Assembly (NCBI GenBank): GCA_902775735.1
Contig: CACYNH010000021.1
Location: forward strand, 1-44,306
Direction of reading: 5' to 3'
From: an uncultured Erysipelotrichaceae bacterium
Lineage (GTDB): Bacteria > Bacillota_I > Bacilli_A > Erysipelotrichales > Erysipelotrichaceae
DNA length: 44,306 nucleotides
A program made the position numbers and the translations under genes. Shown one piece after another: positions 11,587 through 19,467 of this stretch (position 1 is the stretch's first letter; every line of letters starts with the position of its first letter). The notes under the pieces were generated by a model. It was not told the DNA's origin, did no database searches, and was given only the letters and a program-made list of their open reading frames with translations.

Positions 11587-13457
11587 GACTGTTTCTCCTT
11601 CATCTGTTTCAGAGCGATTGCCAGCACCGCGAGATCCGCCGGATTGACGCCGGAGATTCTGGATGCCTGCCCCATCGTTTCAGGTCTGTATTTCATAAGT
11701 TTCTGTCTGCCTTCAAGGGACAGATTGTCCACAAGGTCATAATTGAAGTCATAGCCAAGCTTCATGTTTTCCATGCCTTCCAGCTTTGCGGCTTCGCGCT
11801 TTGCCTTCTGGATATAGCCCTCGTATTTGACCTCGATATCACATCTTGCGGCGAGTTCCTCATCCACTTCCTCATTGTTCAGCTTCAGAACACCGGCAGT
11901 CGTGACATTGGGACGCCTGACCAGATCAAGGCCATTGACCCCTTTGTGCTCTCCGACTATGTATCCAAGCGGTTCAAGGTAAGCTTCCACATCCGGATCA
12001 TCGAGTTCAAGAGTCAGATCGCCGAGCTTTCTTCTGAGCTCTTCCAGATCTGCCATCTTATTGAGATAGTCTTCATATCTTTCATCCGTCACAAGACCGC
12101 ATTCATGTCCCTTCTCAATGAGACGGACATCAGCGTTGTCATGGCGTAAGAGAAGACGGAATTCCGCTCTTGAAGTCAGCAGACGGTACGGTTCAAGTGT
12201 TCCTTTTGTTGTAAGGTCATCAATCAGAACGCCGATATACGCTTCATCCCTGCCGAAAACCAGAGGTTCTTTGCCATCGAGCTTGCGGACGGCGTTGATG
12301 CCTGCCACAATTCCCTGACCGGCGGCTTCCTCATAGCCTGAGGTTCCGTTGATCTGTCCGGCGGTGAAAAGGTTTTCGATGATTCTTGATTCAAGGCTTC
12401 TTTTCATCTGCAGCGGATCAATGGCGTCATATTCAATCGCGTAGGCGTATTTTTTAATGACGCACTTTTCAAAACCGGGCAGTGTGTGGGTCATCGCCTC
12501 CTGCACATCCCTTGGCAGTGAAGTGGAGAATCCCTGCACATAGGTTGTATCAAGGGAAAGCGACTCCGGCTCCAGGAAAAGAAGATGGCGGGGCTTGTCG
12601 GAAAAGCGGACGAGCTTGTCTTCGATGGAAGGACAGTAGCGGGGTCCGACGCCTTTGACAACACCTGAATACATGCTGGAACGCTTGAGGTTCTTCATGA
12701 TGATTTCATGGGTTTCCGGCGTGGTGTATGTCATATAGCAGGGAACCTGGTCTTTGAAAGGCCTGATTGTCTTTGTGGTTTCCGAGAAATGCAGAAACGC
12801 GTCGGTTCCCGGTTCATATCTTGTTTTGGAAAAATCAATGGAACTGGTCAGGACCCTTGGCGGGGTTCCTGTTTTCAGGCGGAATGTGCGGATACCGATT
12901 TCACGCAGGGACGCGGAAAGGTCTTCTGTCGTTGTTTCAAGGTCCGGTCCGCCCGGTTTCACTTCATCGGAAATCATATTGACGCCGGCCATATAGGTGC
13001 CGGTTGTCATGACAACCGCTTCCGCCGCAATAAAAGACCCGTCCTTTAACGTAACTCCCGTAACTTTGCCGTTCAGAGTATTCAGACGGATTGCCATTCC
13101 TTCCATGACTGTGAGGTTTTCCTGCGCCAGGCAGACATCACGCATCATTTTTTTATACGCGAGTTTGTCCGACTGCACACGCAGCGCCCTGACCCCGGGT
13201 CCCTTGGCGCTGTTGAGCATCTTGAACTGCAGGGCAGTACGGTCTGCCGTGATGGGCATCTGTCCGCCCAGGGCGTCGATTTCCCTGACGACAATTCCTT
13301 TTGCCGGACCGCCGACGGATGGATTGCATGGCATCTTTCCGATGTTGTCAATGCTGAGGGTCAGCAGCATTGTCTTTTTTTTCAGTCTGGCTGCCGCCAA
13401 AGCCGCTTCAATGCCGGCATGGCCGCCGCCGATGACGATGATATCAAATCTGTTCAT
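11583..13457 (-). CDS. mnmG: tRNA uridine-5-carboxymethylaminomethyl modification enzyme MnmG (GidA)
   Basis: This 624-residue FAD enzyme works with MnmE to install the 5-carboxymethylaminomethyl group on wobble uridine 34, using NADH and methylene-tetrahydrofolate. The FAD-binding motif GGGHAG is at 10-15; MPCNPSVGGPAKG, GPRYCPSIEDK and GQINGTSGYEEAAGQG are diagnostic. The ATG at 13457 gives the usual short lead (MNRFDIIVIGGG); a GTG at 13481 with a good AAGGAAG site would add eight residues. The gene overlaps the preceding reading frame by 14 bases and the following one by 4. MnmE, its obligatory partner and frequent neighbour, is not in this window. Confidence 0.96.
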   Translation of the reverse strand: MNRFDIIVIGGGHAGIEAALAAARLKKKTMLLTLSIDNIGKMPCNPSVGGPAKGIVVREIDALGGQMPITADRTALQFKMLNSAKGPGVRALRVQSDKLAYKKMMRDVCLAQENLTVMEGMAIRLNTLNGKVTGVTLKDGSFIAAEAVVMTTGTYMAGVNMISDEVKPGGPDLETTTEDLSASLREIGIRTFRLKTGTPPRVLTSSIDFSKTRYEPGTDAFLHFSETTKTIRPFKDQVPCYMTYTTPETHEIIMKNLKRSSMYSGVVKGVGPRYCPSIEDKLVRFSDKPRHLLFLEPESLSLDTTYVQGFSTSLPRDVQEAMTHTLPGFEKCVIKKYAYAIEYDAIDPLQMKRSLESRIIENLFTAGQINGTSGYEEAAGQGIVAGINAVRKLDGKEPLVFGRDEAYIGVLIDDLTTKGTLEPYRLLTSRAEFRLLLRHDNADVRLIEKGHECGLVTDERYEDYLNKMADLEELRRKLGDLTLELDDPDVEAYLEPLGYIVGEHKGVNGLDLVRRPNVTTAGVLKLNNEEVDEELAARCDIEVKYEGYIQKAKREAAKLEGMENMKLGYDFNYDLVDNLSLEGRQKLMKYRPETMGQASRISGVNPADLAVLAIALKQMKEKQS

Positions 13458-14349
13458 GGTTAAGCTGCTCCGCGAGTTCACTGACTTCCTTCGGGATATT
13501 GTCTCCGATCAGCTCGAAGATCATTTCCCGGTTCAGTTCCTGCCTCTGTGCCCAAAGGCGGTATATCAGCATTCTTCCGGCGATCTCTCTAATTCTGAGA
13601 TCACGGTCGTTTGCCTGTGACACGTAGGGAAGTCCTATCACAATATAATCACGTTCAATCTTCAGACAGTCGGTCCGGCTGCCGCGGATCAGTTCCCAGC
13701 CTGGCTGTTCTGACTTCTGTCTGGCGTATTTATGCATTCTGGCTCTTTCTTTCTCGCTGCCGTCTTCCCTGCCGATGTTTTTATGAATGACAGCCAGCTG
13801 ATGTCTGATTTCATCATGGCTGAAAATGACATCGGGAGATACGGAATTGGCGGCGCTCCATAAGTCAATGCCTCTTTCTTCCGCTTTTTTAAGGATTCTC
13901 ACGGTAATCGTGGGATCGGAGCGGTCAAGATAGCAGTAGCTTTCCAGATTGGAAGGAATCTCAATTCCGACCTCATCCGGATAAATGGCGGAAAGGAAGA
14001 AAACCACGTCAGTCAGGTACAGACAGCTCATCGTTCTGGGAATCTGTCCTTTGGAGGCTTTTTCGATCGCCTCGCGGAGAAGATTTTCTGAATCATAGCC
14101 GGTGAACTGTCCGTACTGACTCCACATCTGTTTTAAAGAAAGTCTTACAATCGAGTCAAAGTGCGCGTAGCCGATGAGTCCCTTCTTCCGGCCGGTTCTG
14201 GGCCTGGCGAAAAAGAACAGCAGGTCGCCTTTGCGGAAATCCGTGAATTTCCGCTTGCTGGAAAGGCGCCAGAAAAGAATGGCGCGGTTCCGGCACAGTC
14301 GGTGATATTCAAGCATGCTTTCATCAGTTACGTACGCGATTGAGCTCAT
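13444..14349 (-). CDS. Uncharacterised protein with a PUA/EVE-like N-terminal domain
   Basis: The 301-residue product is not one I can name. Residues about 20-65 (FWRLSSKRKFTDFRKGDLLFFFARP...GLIGYAHFD) look like the beta-barrel core of PUA/EVE/ASCH-type domains, which bind modified nucleic acids: a short basic strand, a KGD turn, a hydrophobic strand and a return strand with Gly. The middle (about 140-190) is helical and the C-terminal third (YARQKSEQPGWELIRGSRTDCLKIERDYIVIG) could be a second small domain. It is in the dnaX operon, 35 bases after fhs, and overlaps mnmG by 14 bases. A role linked to RNA modification is only suggested by context. Confidence 0.55.
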   Translation of the reverse strand: MSSIAYVTDESMLEYHRLCRNRAILFWRLSSKRKFTDFRKGDLLFFFARPRTGRKKGLIGYAHFDSIVRLSLKQMWSQYGQFTGYDSENLLREAIEKASKGQIPRTMSCLYLTDVVFFLSAIYPDEVGIEIPSNLESYCYLDRSDPTITVRILKKAEERGIDLWSAANSVSPDVIFSHDEIRHQLAVIHKNIGREDGSEKERARMHKYARQKSEQPGWELIRGSRTDCLKIERDYIVIGLPYVSQANDRDLRIREIAGRMLIYRLWAQRQELNREMIFELIGDNIPKEVSELAEQLNHEQI

Positions 14350-14384
14350 TGTCTTTTCACTCTTTCAGTTAATTTTCGTATTGA

Positions 14385-16052
14385 TCAGAATAAACCGTAG
14401 GTCTTTCCGTTTTCATCAACGCCCATGTTGACGGCAGCCGGTACTTTCGGCAAGCCGGGCATGGTCAGAATACTGCCGGTGTAAGCGACAACGAAGCCGG
14501 CGCCGGCGGAAATGGAAAGGTCTTTTACATGGATGGTGAATCCGACGGGTCTGCCCTTGAGATTCGCGTCATCGGTAATGGAATTCTGTGTCTTGGCCAT
14601 GCACACAGGGAGCTTGTCAAAGCCGTTCTCTTTGAATGTGGCGATCTTGTTCATCGCTTCTTCGGAGAATTCAACATCCTTTGCGCCATAAACGATTGTC
14701 GCGATCTTGTTGATCTTTTCCTCAATGCTTTCATTGACGTCATAGATCGGCGCGTAGTTTGTTTCGCCTTCGACGATTTCAGCGACATGCTTGGCAAGGT
14801 CAGTCATGCCGGCGCCGCCGCGTGCCCAGCCGTCCGCTTCTTCAACCGGGTGGCCGTTTTCCTTGCACCAGTTAAGCAGAGCGTCGACTTCAGCTCTTGT
14901 GTCCTTGGAGAACTTGTTGATGGCAACGATATAAGGAACACCGAACGCCTTGATGGATTCGATGTGCTTCTGCAGGTTTGCGGCACCCGCCAGCATCGCT
15001 TCGACATTCTCTTCTGTCAGTTCACTGACATCGACGCCGCCATGCATCTTAAGGGCGCGGACTGTAGCGACGATCACGACAGCGTTGGGCTTGAGATTTG
15101 CGGAACGGCACTTGATGTCGAGGAACTTTTCAGCGCCAAGATCAGCACCGAAGCCTGCTTCTGTCACGACATAGTCAGCCAGCTTGAGGGCAAGCTTTGT
15201 GGCGATGACGGAATTGCAGCCGTGGGCGATATTTGCGAACGGACCGCCATGGATCAGAACCGGTGTATGTTCCAGTGTCTGAACAAGGTTCGGCTTGAGA
15301 GCTTCCTTCATTGTGACAGTCGCAGCACCGGCCGCTTCAATATCTTTGACTGTGACAGGCTTGTGGTCATATGTGTAAGCCACGACACATCTGCCGATTC
15401 TTTCTTCAAAGTCCTTAAGATCATTGGACAGACAGAGAATCGCCATGACTTCAGTCGCGACGGTAATGACAAAATGATCAGGTCTTTCGACGCCGTTGGA
15501 CTTTTTGAGCTGGCCGATGGTGATGTCACGCAGTGTGCGGTCATTCATATCCAGGCATCTCTTCCAGACGACCTGTTCCGGGTCGATGTTCAGGGGGTTG
15601 CCCTGGAAAATGCTGTTGTCGAGCATTGCGGCGATGAGGTTGTTGCAGGTGGTGATTGCATGCATGTCGCCGGTGAAATGCAGGTTGATGGATTCCATCG
15701 GAACGACCTGGGCGTAGCCGCCGCCTGTCGCGCCGCCCTTAAGACCGAAAACAGGTCCGAGTGAGGGTTCTCTGAGGGCTGCCATGACATTCTTTCCGAT
15801 CAGGGAAAGACCGTCAGCCAGACCGATGGTGGTTGTGCTTTTGCCTTCACCGGCTTTTGTCGGTGTAATTGCTGTTACGAGAATCAGTTTGCCGTCTTCG
15901 CGGTCAGCGCAGCTGTTGATGAAATCCTGCGAGATTTTCGCTTTGTCTTTTCCGTAAGGTTCGAGCGCGTCGGCTGAAATGCCAGCCTTCTCTGCGATCT
16001 TGTAAATGTCTTCAAGAGTTGCTGCCTGGGCGATCGTAAGATCATTGTTCAT
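14385..16052 (-). CDS. fhs: Formate-tetrahydrofolate ligase
   Basis: This 555-residue cytosolic enzyme makes 10-formyl-tetrahydrofolate from formate, ATP and tetrahydrofolate. The phosphate-binding loop PTKAGEGKSTT is at 64-74, and FGLKGGATGGGYAQVVPMESINLHFTGD, TCNNLIAAMLDN and SAGAGFVVAYTGSI.TMPGLP are diagnostic stretches. Length and start (MNNDLTIAQAATLEDI) are normal and it has a GGAGGAGG ribosome-binding site. It lies 21 bases after recR in the dnaX operon, an unusual partner set, and just ahead of the PUA/EVE-like gene and mnmG, whose enzyme uses a folate one-carbon donor. Confidence 0.97.
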   Translation of the reverse strand: MNNDLTIAQAATLEDIYKIAEKAGISADALEPYGKDKAKISQDFINSCADREDGKLILVTAITPTKAGEGKSTTTIGLADGLSLIGKNVMAALREPSLGPVFGLKGGATGGGYAQVVPMESINLHFTGDMHAITTCNNLIAAMLDNSIFQGNPLNIDPEQVVWKRCLDMNDRTLRDITIGQLKKSNGVERPDHFVITVATEVMAILCLSNDLKDFEERIGRCVVAYTYDHKPVTVKDIEAAGAATVTMKEALKPNLVQTLEHTPVLIHGGPFANIAHGCNSVIATKLALKLADYVVTEAGFGADLGAEKFLDIKCRSANLKPNAVVIVATVRALKMHGGVDVSELTEENVEAMLAGAANLQKHIESIKAFGVPYIVAINKFSKDTRAEVDALLNWCKENGHPVEEADGWARGGAGMTDLAKHVAEIVEGETNYAPIYDVNESIEEKINKIATIVYGAKDVEFSEEAMNKIATFKENGFDKLPVCMAKTQNSITDDANLKGRPVGFTIHVKDLSISAGAGFVVAYTGSILTMPGLPKVPAAVNMGVDENGKTYGLF

Positions 16053-16073
16053 TTTGTCTGTCCTCCTCCAGTA

Positions 16074-16670
16074 TTACTGCATTCTGCGCCTGTTGCTCAA
16101 AGCATAGGCCAGTGTCATTTCATCGGCATAATCCAGAAGTCCGCCGGCGGGCAGGCCGTGGGCGATTCTGGTGACGAGTACATCGGGGCATTGTTCCTTC
16201 AGAAGCCTGTCCAGATACATCGCGGTTGTTTCTCCGTCCATGGTATTGCTGGTGGCGAGAATCACTTCTTCCGCCTCCAGAGCTCTTTTCACCAGTGAAT
16301 CGATGTCCAGATCTTCCGGCATGACTCCTTTGGATGGGGAGATGACACCGTTGAGCACATGGTAAACACCGCGGAATTCGCCTGTTTTTTCCATGGCGAT
16401 CACATCTTTGGGCGACTGGACAACGAAAATCTGCTTATGCGATCTGTCCGGGTTGCGGCAGATCTCACATTCATCCTGATCAGAAAGATTGCCGCAGATC
16501 CGGCATCTTCTGAGTTTTTCTTTGACGCCGGTAAGAGCCTGGGCAAACTGCTCCACTTTGACGGGATCCATTTCACTGACTGAAAGCGCGTATCTTTCCG
16601 CTGTTTTTTCACCGACCCCGGGCAGGGAACGGAAACTTTCGATCAGCTTCTGTATGCTGGACGGATACAT
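16074..16670 (-). CDS. recR: Recombination protein RecR
   Basis: This 198-residue protein works with RecF (encoded at 26.0-27.1 kb) and RecO in loading RecA at gaps. It has the N-terminal helix-hairpin-helix (LPGVGEKTAERYALSV, about 16-31), a four-cysteine zinc site (C56, C59, C68, C71) and a Toprim domain (VVQSPKDVIAMEKTGEFRGVYHVLNGVISP). It begins 3 bases after ybaB, with only a weak ribosome-binding site, so coupling to ybaB translation is likely. dnaX-ybaB-recR is the standard arrangement. Confidence 0.97.
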   Translation of the reverse strand: MYPSSIQKLIESFRSLPGVGEKTAERYALSVSEMDPVKVEQFAQALTGVKEKLRRCRICGNLSDQDECEICRNPDRSHKQIFVVQSPKDVIAMEKTGEFRGVYHVLNGVISPSKGVMPEDLDIDSLVKRALEAEEVILATSNTMDGETTAMYLDRLLKEQCPDVLVTRIAHGLPAGGLLDYADEMTLAYALSNRRRMQ

Positions 16671-16673
16671 TTC

Positions 16674-16979
16674 TTATAACCCCGGGATCTGGATGCCGGC
16701 AGTGGCGGCACCCATTCTTTCTTCACGGTCTTTCGCCGCTTTGGCTACGGCGTCATTCTGGGCAATCAGGATCATGTCCTGCAGCATTTCTTTATTGTCG
16801 AGAGTCATGAGTTCATCGGCAATTTCAATTTCCTGCATTTCATTGCGGCCGTTGACTCTGACGATCACTTCGTTATTGCCGCACTTGCCTGTATAAATGG
16901 TTTCCGAAAGTTCTTCTTCCATCACGGTCAGATCCTGCTGCATTTTCTGCGCCTGTTCCATAAGTTTAGAGAAATCCAT
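16674..16979 (-). CDS. ybaB: YbaB/EbfC family nucleoid-associated protein
   Basis: This 101-residue DNA-binding protein is a dimeric nucleoid component of the YbaB/EbfC family. The opening MDFSKLMEQAQKMQQDL and the tail EERMGAATAGIQIPGL are typical, with the central GNNEVIVRVNGRNEMQEIEI sheet. It sits between dnaX and recR, 2 bases after dnaX, with a strong AGGAGG site 6 bases before its ATG. Its precise role in recombination or transcription is not settled for the family. Confidence 0.95.
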   Translation of the reverse strand: MDFSKLMEQAQKMQQDLTVMEEELSETIYTGKCGNNEVIVRVNGRNEMQEIEIADELMTLDNKEMLQDMILIAQNDAVAKAAKDREERMGAATAGIQIPGL

Positions 16980-16981
16980 GG

Positions 16982-18715
16982 CTATCCTCCTATGATTTCA
17001 ACATTTTCTTTGCCGAACAGAGCAAGCACCCGGTCTTCCGGGGTTTCCTCCTTTTCGGTTTCTTCTGTGTATTTTTCAACTTTGCATGCCTCGGGCAGAT
17101 TGTTGTCCCGCATCAGGATTCTGAACTGCGCTGAGGCTTCGCGGAAGTCGCTTTCCGTGATCGCAAAGATGATTTTATCGATGTTCATCTGTGTTTTTGT
17201 GAACTCATAAAGTTCCCTGTTCATTGCCGGATCATTGATTCTGTTGGCGACCGGCTGGGCTTTTGTGATCATAACAATGCAGTCCTCGCCGCTTGCGCCG
17301 ATCACGCAGTCCTGCAGCATCAAAACATATTTTCTGTTTTCAAGACTGATTCTGCTGCGCATATCAACAAATGCCGCTTCGTCTTTGACTTTATGAGATT
17401 TGGAGCACTGAACCAGAAGCTGGATGATTTTCTCCTGACTGATTCTGACCGGTTCTCTTGGCGGTGTGATCTGAACAGTTTCCTCTTTCCTGATTTCCGC
17501 CGGTTTTGGTTCCGCGGGAACCGGCTCACTGTAAACCGGTGCTTGCGGAGCTGTTCTCTGAACAGGACGCTCTGTCTGAACCGGCTGCGCACGTTCCGCG
17601 CTCCTTGAAGCAGGCTGTGCGGTGACAGTCACAGGCTGCCTGCTGCCGGTAGCCAGGGAGAGACAGATCACTTCAAAGGCGCTGACTGCGGAAGTCGCGG
17701 TTTTGAAACGTTCCTTCGCAAGCAGCATCGACTCAGCTACATGCATGCATGACTGCGAATCTGCTGTTTCCGTGATTTCTTCCGCCTCTTCAAGGGTAAG
17801 AACCTTCATCAATTCGGATTTGTGGGTATTCTGCCAGATAACGGTATCCTTCAGTATATCAATCATGCCGTCTGTGAAGCGCTGCAGGTCGATTCCTCTT
17901 TCCTCGTAGGTAGAGATCTGTGCGAGCATGGCTTCCAGATTGGATGTCATGATGTTTTTGATCAGATCGATCTTTTCACGTGTCGTCGCAAGACCATAAA
18001 TCTGATCAATTGCCTCAAGCGTGATCTGATCGCCGGTATAGGACGCGCACTGATCCATCATGCTTAACGCGTCACGCATTCCGCCGTCAGCCAGAACCGC
18101 GATCATTTCAGCAGCCGCAGGTTCCATGCCGATTCCTTCTTTTTCCGCTATTGAAAGCAGATGATTTGTGATCTGATTCTTCTTCACTTTGGAGAAGTCA
18201 AATCTCTGACATCTGGAAATGATTGTTGGCAGCAGTTTCTGCGGATCTGTCGTCGCAAGAATAAAGATGACGTTTTCCGGCGGCTCTTCCAGTGTTTTCA
18301 GAAGAGCGCTGGAAGCGGCGCTGGATAACTGATGAACCTCGTCAATAATATAAATTTTGTGACGGCCCATCATCGGCGCCAACCTTGATCTTTCGATCAG
18401 GTCGCGGATATCTTCGACATGCGTTTCGTTGGCAGCGTTGATTTCCACAATATCGGGATGGGTACCGTTGATTGCGGCCCGGCAGTTTTCACATACACCG
18501 CACGGAGCCTGTTCCGGATTGGTGCAGTTGACACTTTTTGCCAGAAGACGTGCCATTGTCGTCTTTCCGGTGCCTCTTGGACCGCAGAAAAGGTAGGCAT
18601 GACCGATTTTTCCGGTTTTAACGGCATTTTTGATCGATCTGACAACATATTCCTGGCCAACCACTTCTTCAAATGTGCCTGACCTGTATTTCTGATAAAG
18701 TGCTGTTTTTGCCAT
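16982..18715 (-). CDS. dnaX: DNA polymerase III subunits gamma/tau
   Basis: This is the ATPase of the clamp loader (577 residues). The Walker A loop GPRGTGKT is at 45-52, the four zinc cysteines at C64, C72, C75 and C78, and the DEVHQL Walker B box at 125-130. After the AAA+ core and collar domain comes a Pro/Ala/Glu/Gln-rich linker (about 350-405) and a tau-like C-terminal domain. No slippery A-run that would clearly make a short gamma form was noticed. It starts the seven-gene run to 10966, with AGGAG seven bases before the ATG. Confidence 0.96.
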   Translation of the reverse strand: MAKTALYQKYRSGTFEEVVGQEYVVRSIKNAVKTGKIGHAYLFCGPRGTGKTTMARLLAKSVNCTNPEQAPCGVCENCRAAINGTHPDIVEINAANETHVEDIRDLIERSRLAPMMGRHKIYIIDEVHQLSSAASSALLKTLEEPPENVIFILATTDPQKLLPTIISRCQRFDFSKVKKNQITNHLLSIAEKEGIGMEPAAAEMIAVLADGGMRDALSMMDQCASYTGDQITLEAIDQIYGLATTREKIDLIKNIMTSNLEAMLAQISTYEERGIDLQRFTDGMIDILKDTVIWQNTHKSELMKVLTLEEAEEITETADSQSCMHVAESMLLAKERFKTATSAVSAFEVICLSLATGSRQPVTVTAQPASRSAERAQPVQTERPVQRTAPQAPVYSEPVPAEPKPAEIRKEETVQITPPREPVRISQEKIIQLLVQCSKSHKVKDEAAFVDMRSRISLENRKYVLMLQDCVIGASGEDCIVMITKAQPVANRINDPAMNRELYEFTKTQMNIDKIIFAITESDFREASAQFRILMRDNNLPEACKVEKYTEETEKEETPEDRVLALFGKENVEIIGG

Positions 18716-18736
18716 AAGCCCACTCCTGATTTAACC

Positions 18737-18745
18737 ATTATAGCA
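18737..18745 (-). promoter_or_regulatory. Extended -10 promoter of the dnaX operon
   Basis: TGCTATAAT on the minus strand (TGn plus a perfect -10) lies 22 bases before dnaX and directly abuts the T run of the tadA terminator. No good -35 is seen. Confidence 0.55.
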
Positions 18746-18768
18746 AAAAGCCCTGCCGTTAGGCAGGG
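18744..18768 (-). terminator. Terminator of tadA
   Basis: CCCTGCC pairs with GGCAGGG (18768-18762 and 18757-18751 on the minus strand) around the 4-base loop TAAC, followed by CTTTTTG. The tadA stop codon lies in the loop. Confidence 0.8.
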
Positions 18769-19262
18769 TTATTGACGCTTTGAAACTGGCTTTTGTCTTT
18801 TTTGGGTTTTTTACGTTTTTCGCGGAAAAATGATGACAGAATTTCAGAACATTCAGGCTGTAAAACGCCTGAAACGATCGTTTTCGGATATGTTTTGAGG
18901 TGAGGAATCTCTTTGATCTGAATCAGAGTGTCGATTGTCCCCCCTTTCGGGTCCGCAGTGCCGTAAATCAGCCGCTTGATCCGGGCATGGCCGATCACGC
19001 CGGTGCACATCATGCACGGCTCCAGTGTGACATAAAGGTCACAGTCCTGAAGACACCAGGTACCGAGTTTCTTACTTGCCTTCTGGATTGCCAGCATTTC
19101 CGCGTGGGCATTGGCCTGCTGGTTCTTTTCCCGGAGGTTATGCGCTTTGGCAATCACTTCACCGTTTCTGACAATCACGCATCCGACCGGCACTTCATCC
19201 GCCTTCGCGGCTTTCTCTGCTTCTTTCAAAGCCATTCTCATGTATTCTTCGTCTGTCTTCAT
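18759..19262 (-). CDS. tadA: tRNA(Arg) adenosine-34 deaminase TadA
   Basis: This 167-residue zinc deaminase converts A34 of tRNA-Arg(ACG) to inosine. The catalytic HAE motif is at H53-E55 and the zinc cysteines are C83 and C86 in PCMMC. The ATG at 19262 gives MKTDEEYMRMALKEA, the normal family start; a TTG two codons earlier is possible. No ribosome-binding site is visible because the start codon lies within about ten bases of the 3' end of the SRP RNA. The Lys-rich tail (about 147-160) is longer than usual. Confidence 0.94.
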   Translation of the reverse strand: MKTDEEYMRMALKEAEKAAKADEVPVGCVIVRNGEVIAKAHNLREKNQQANAHAEMLAIQKASKKLGTWCLQDCDLYVTLEPCMMCTGVIGHARIKRLIYGTADPKGGTIDTLIQIKEIPHLKTYPKTIVSGVLQPECSEILSSFFREKRKKPKKDKSQFQSVNNPA

Positions 19263-19270
19263 ATACAAAA

Positions 19271-19352
19271 AAGCGGCACACGCAGACAGAGGCTTGTATG
19301 GCTGCTACCTTCCGGTCCTGACCAGGTTCTATGCATGGCTGCTGTGCCGAGA
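19271..19352 (-). ncRNA. ffs: Signal recognition particle RNA (4.5S type)
   Basis: The minus strand carries the SRP domain IV signature: GGTCAGGACC, the GGAA tetraloop and AGGTAGCAGCC, closed by matching outer arms (CGGCACAGCAGCC at the 5' end, GTGTGCCG at the 3' end) and a T6 run. It is the short bacterial form of roughly 80 bases. It binds Ffh for co-translational membrane targeting. A promoter lies just upstream. In Bacillus the gene follows tadA; here it precedes it. Confidence 0.93.
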
Positions 19353-19355
19353 ATT

Positions 19356-19384
19356 ATTCTACTTGATTTTCGGATAATATACAA
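19356..19384 (-). promoter_or_regulatory. Promoter of the SRP RNA gene
   Basis: TTGTAT (19384-19379), a 17-base spacer and TAGAAT (19361-19356) on the minus strand place the start of transcription at about 19349-19350, which is where the folded RNA begins. Confidence 0.65.
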
Positions 19385-19416
19385 GTCTCTGCTTTTTTCT
19401 TGTTTTCCAGGCAAAT

Positions 19417-19432
19417 TGTTTCACGTGAAACA
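19417..19432. promoter_or_regulatory. parS: Perfect parS site
   Basis: TGTTTCACGTGAAACA, an exact 16-base palindrome and the standard ParB loading site of Bacillota. It lies between the serS terminator and the SRP RNA promoter. Confidence 0.93.
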
Positions 19433-19460
19433 AAAAGAATGAGGTTTTTGCCTCATTCTT
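19430..19460 (-). terminator. Terminator of serS
   Basis: AAGAATGAGG pairs perfectly with CCTCATTCTT (10 bp, 19460-19451 and 19444-19435 on the minus strand) around a 6-base loop, followed by TTTTG. The T run leads straight into the parS site at 19417-19432. Confidence 0.8.
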
Positions 19461-19467
19461 CATGTTT

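Noticed and set aside
13481..13481. GTG start for mnmG with a good ribosome-binding site
   Set aside because: Not excluded, but family members begin within a few residues of the FAD motif, which favours ATG at 13457.
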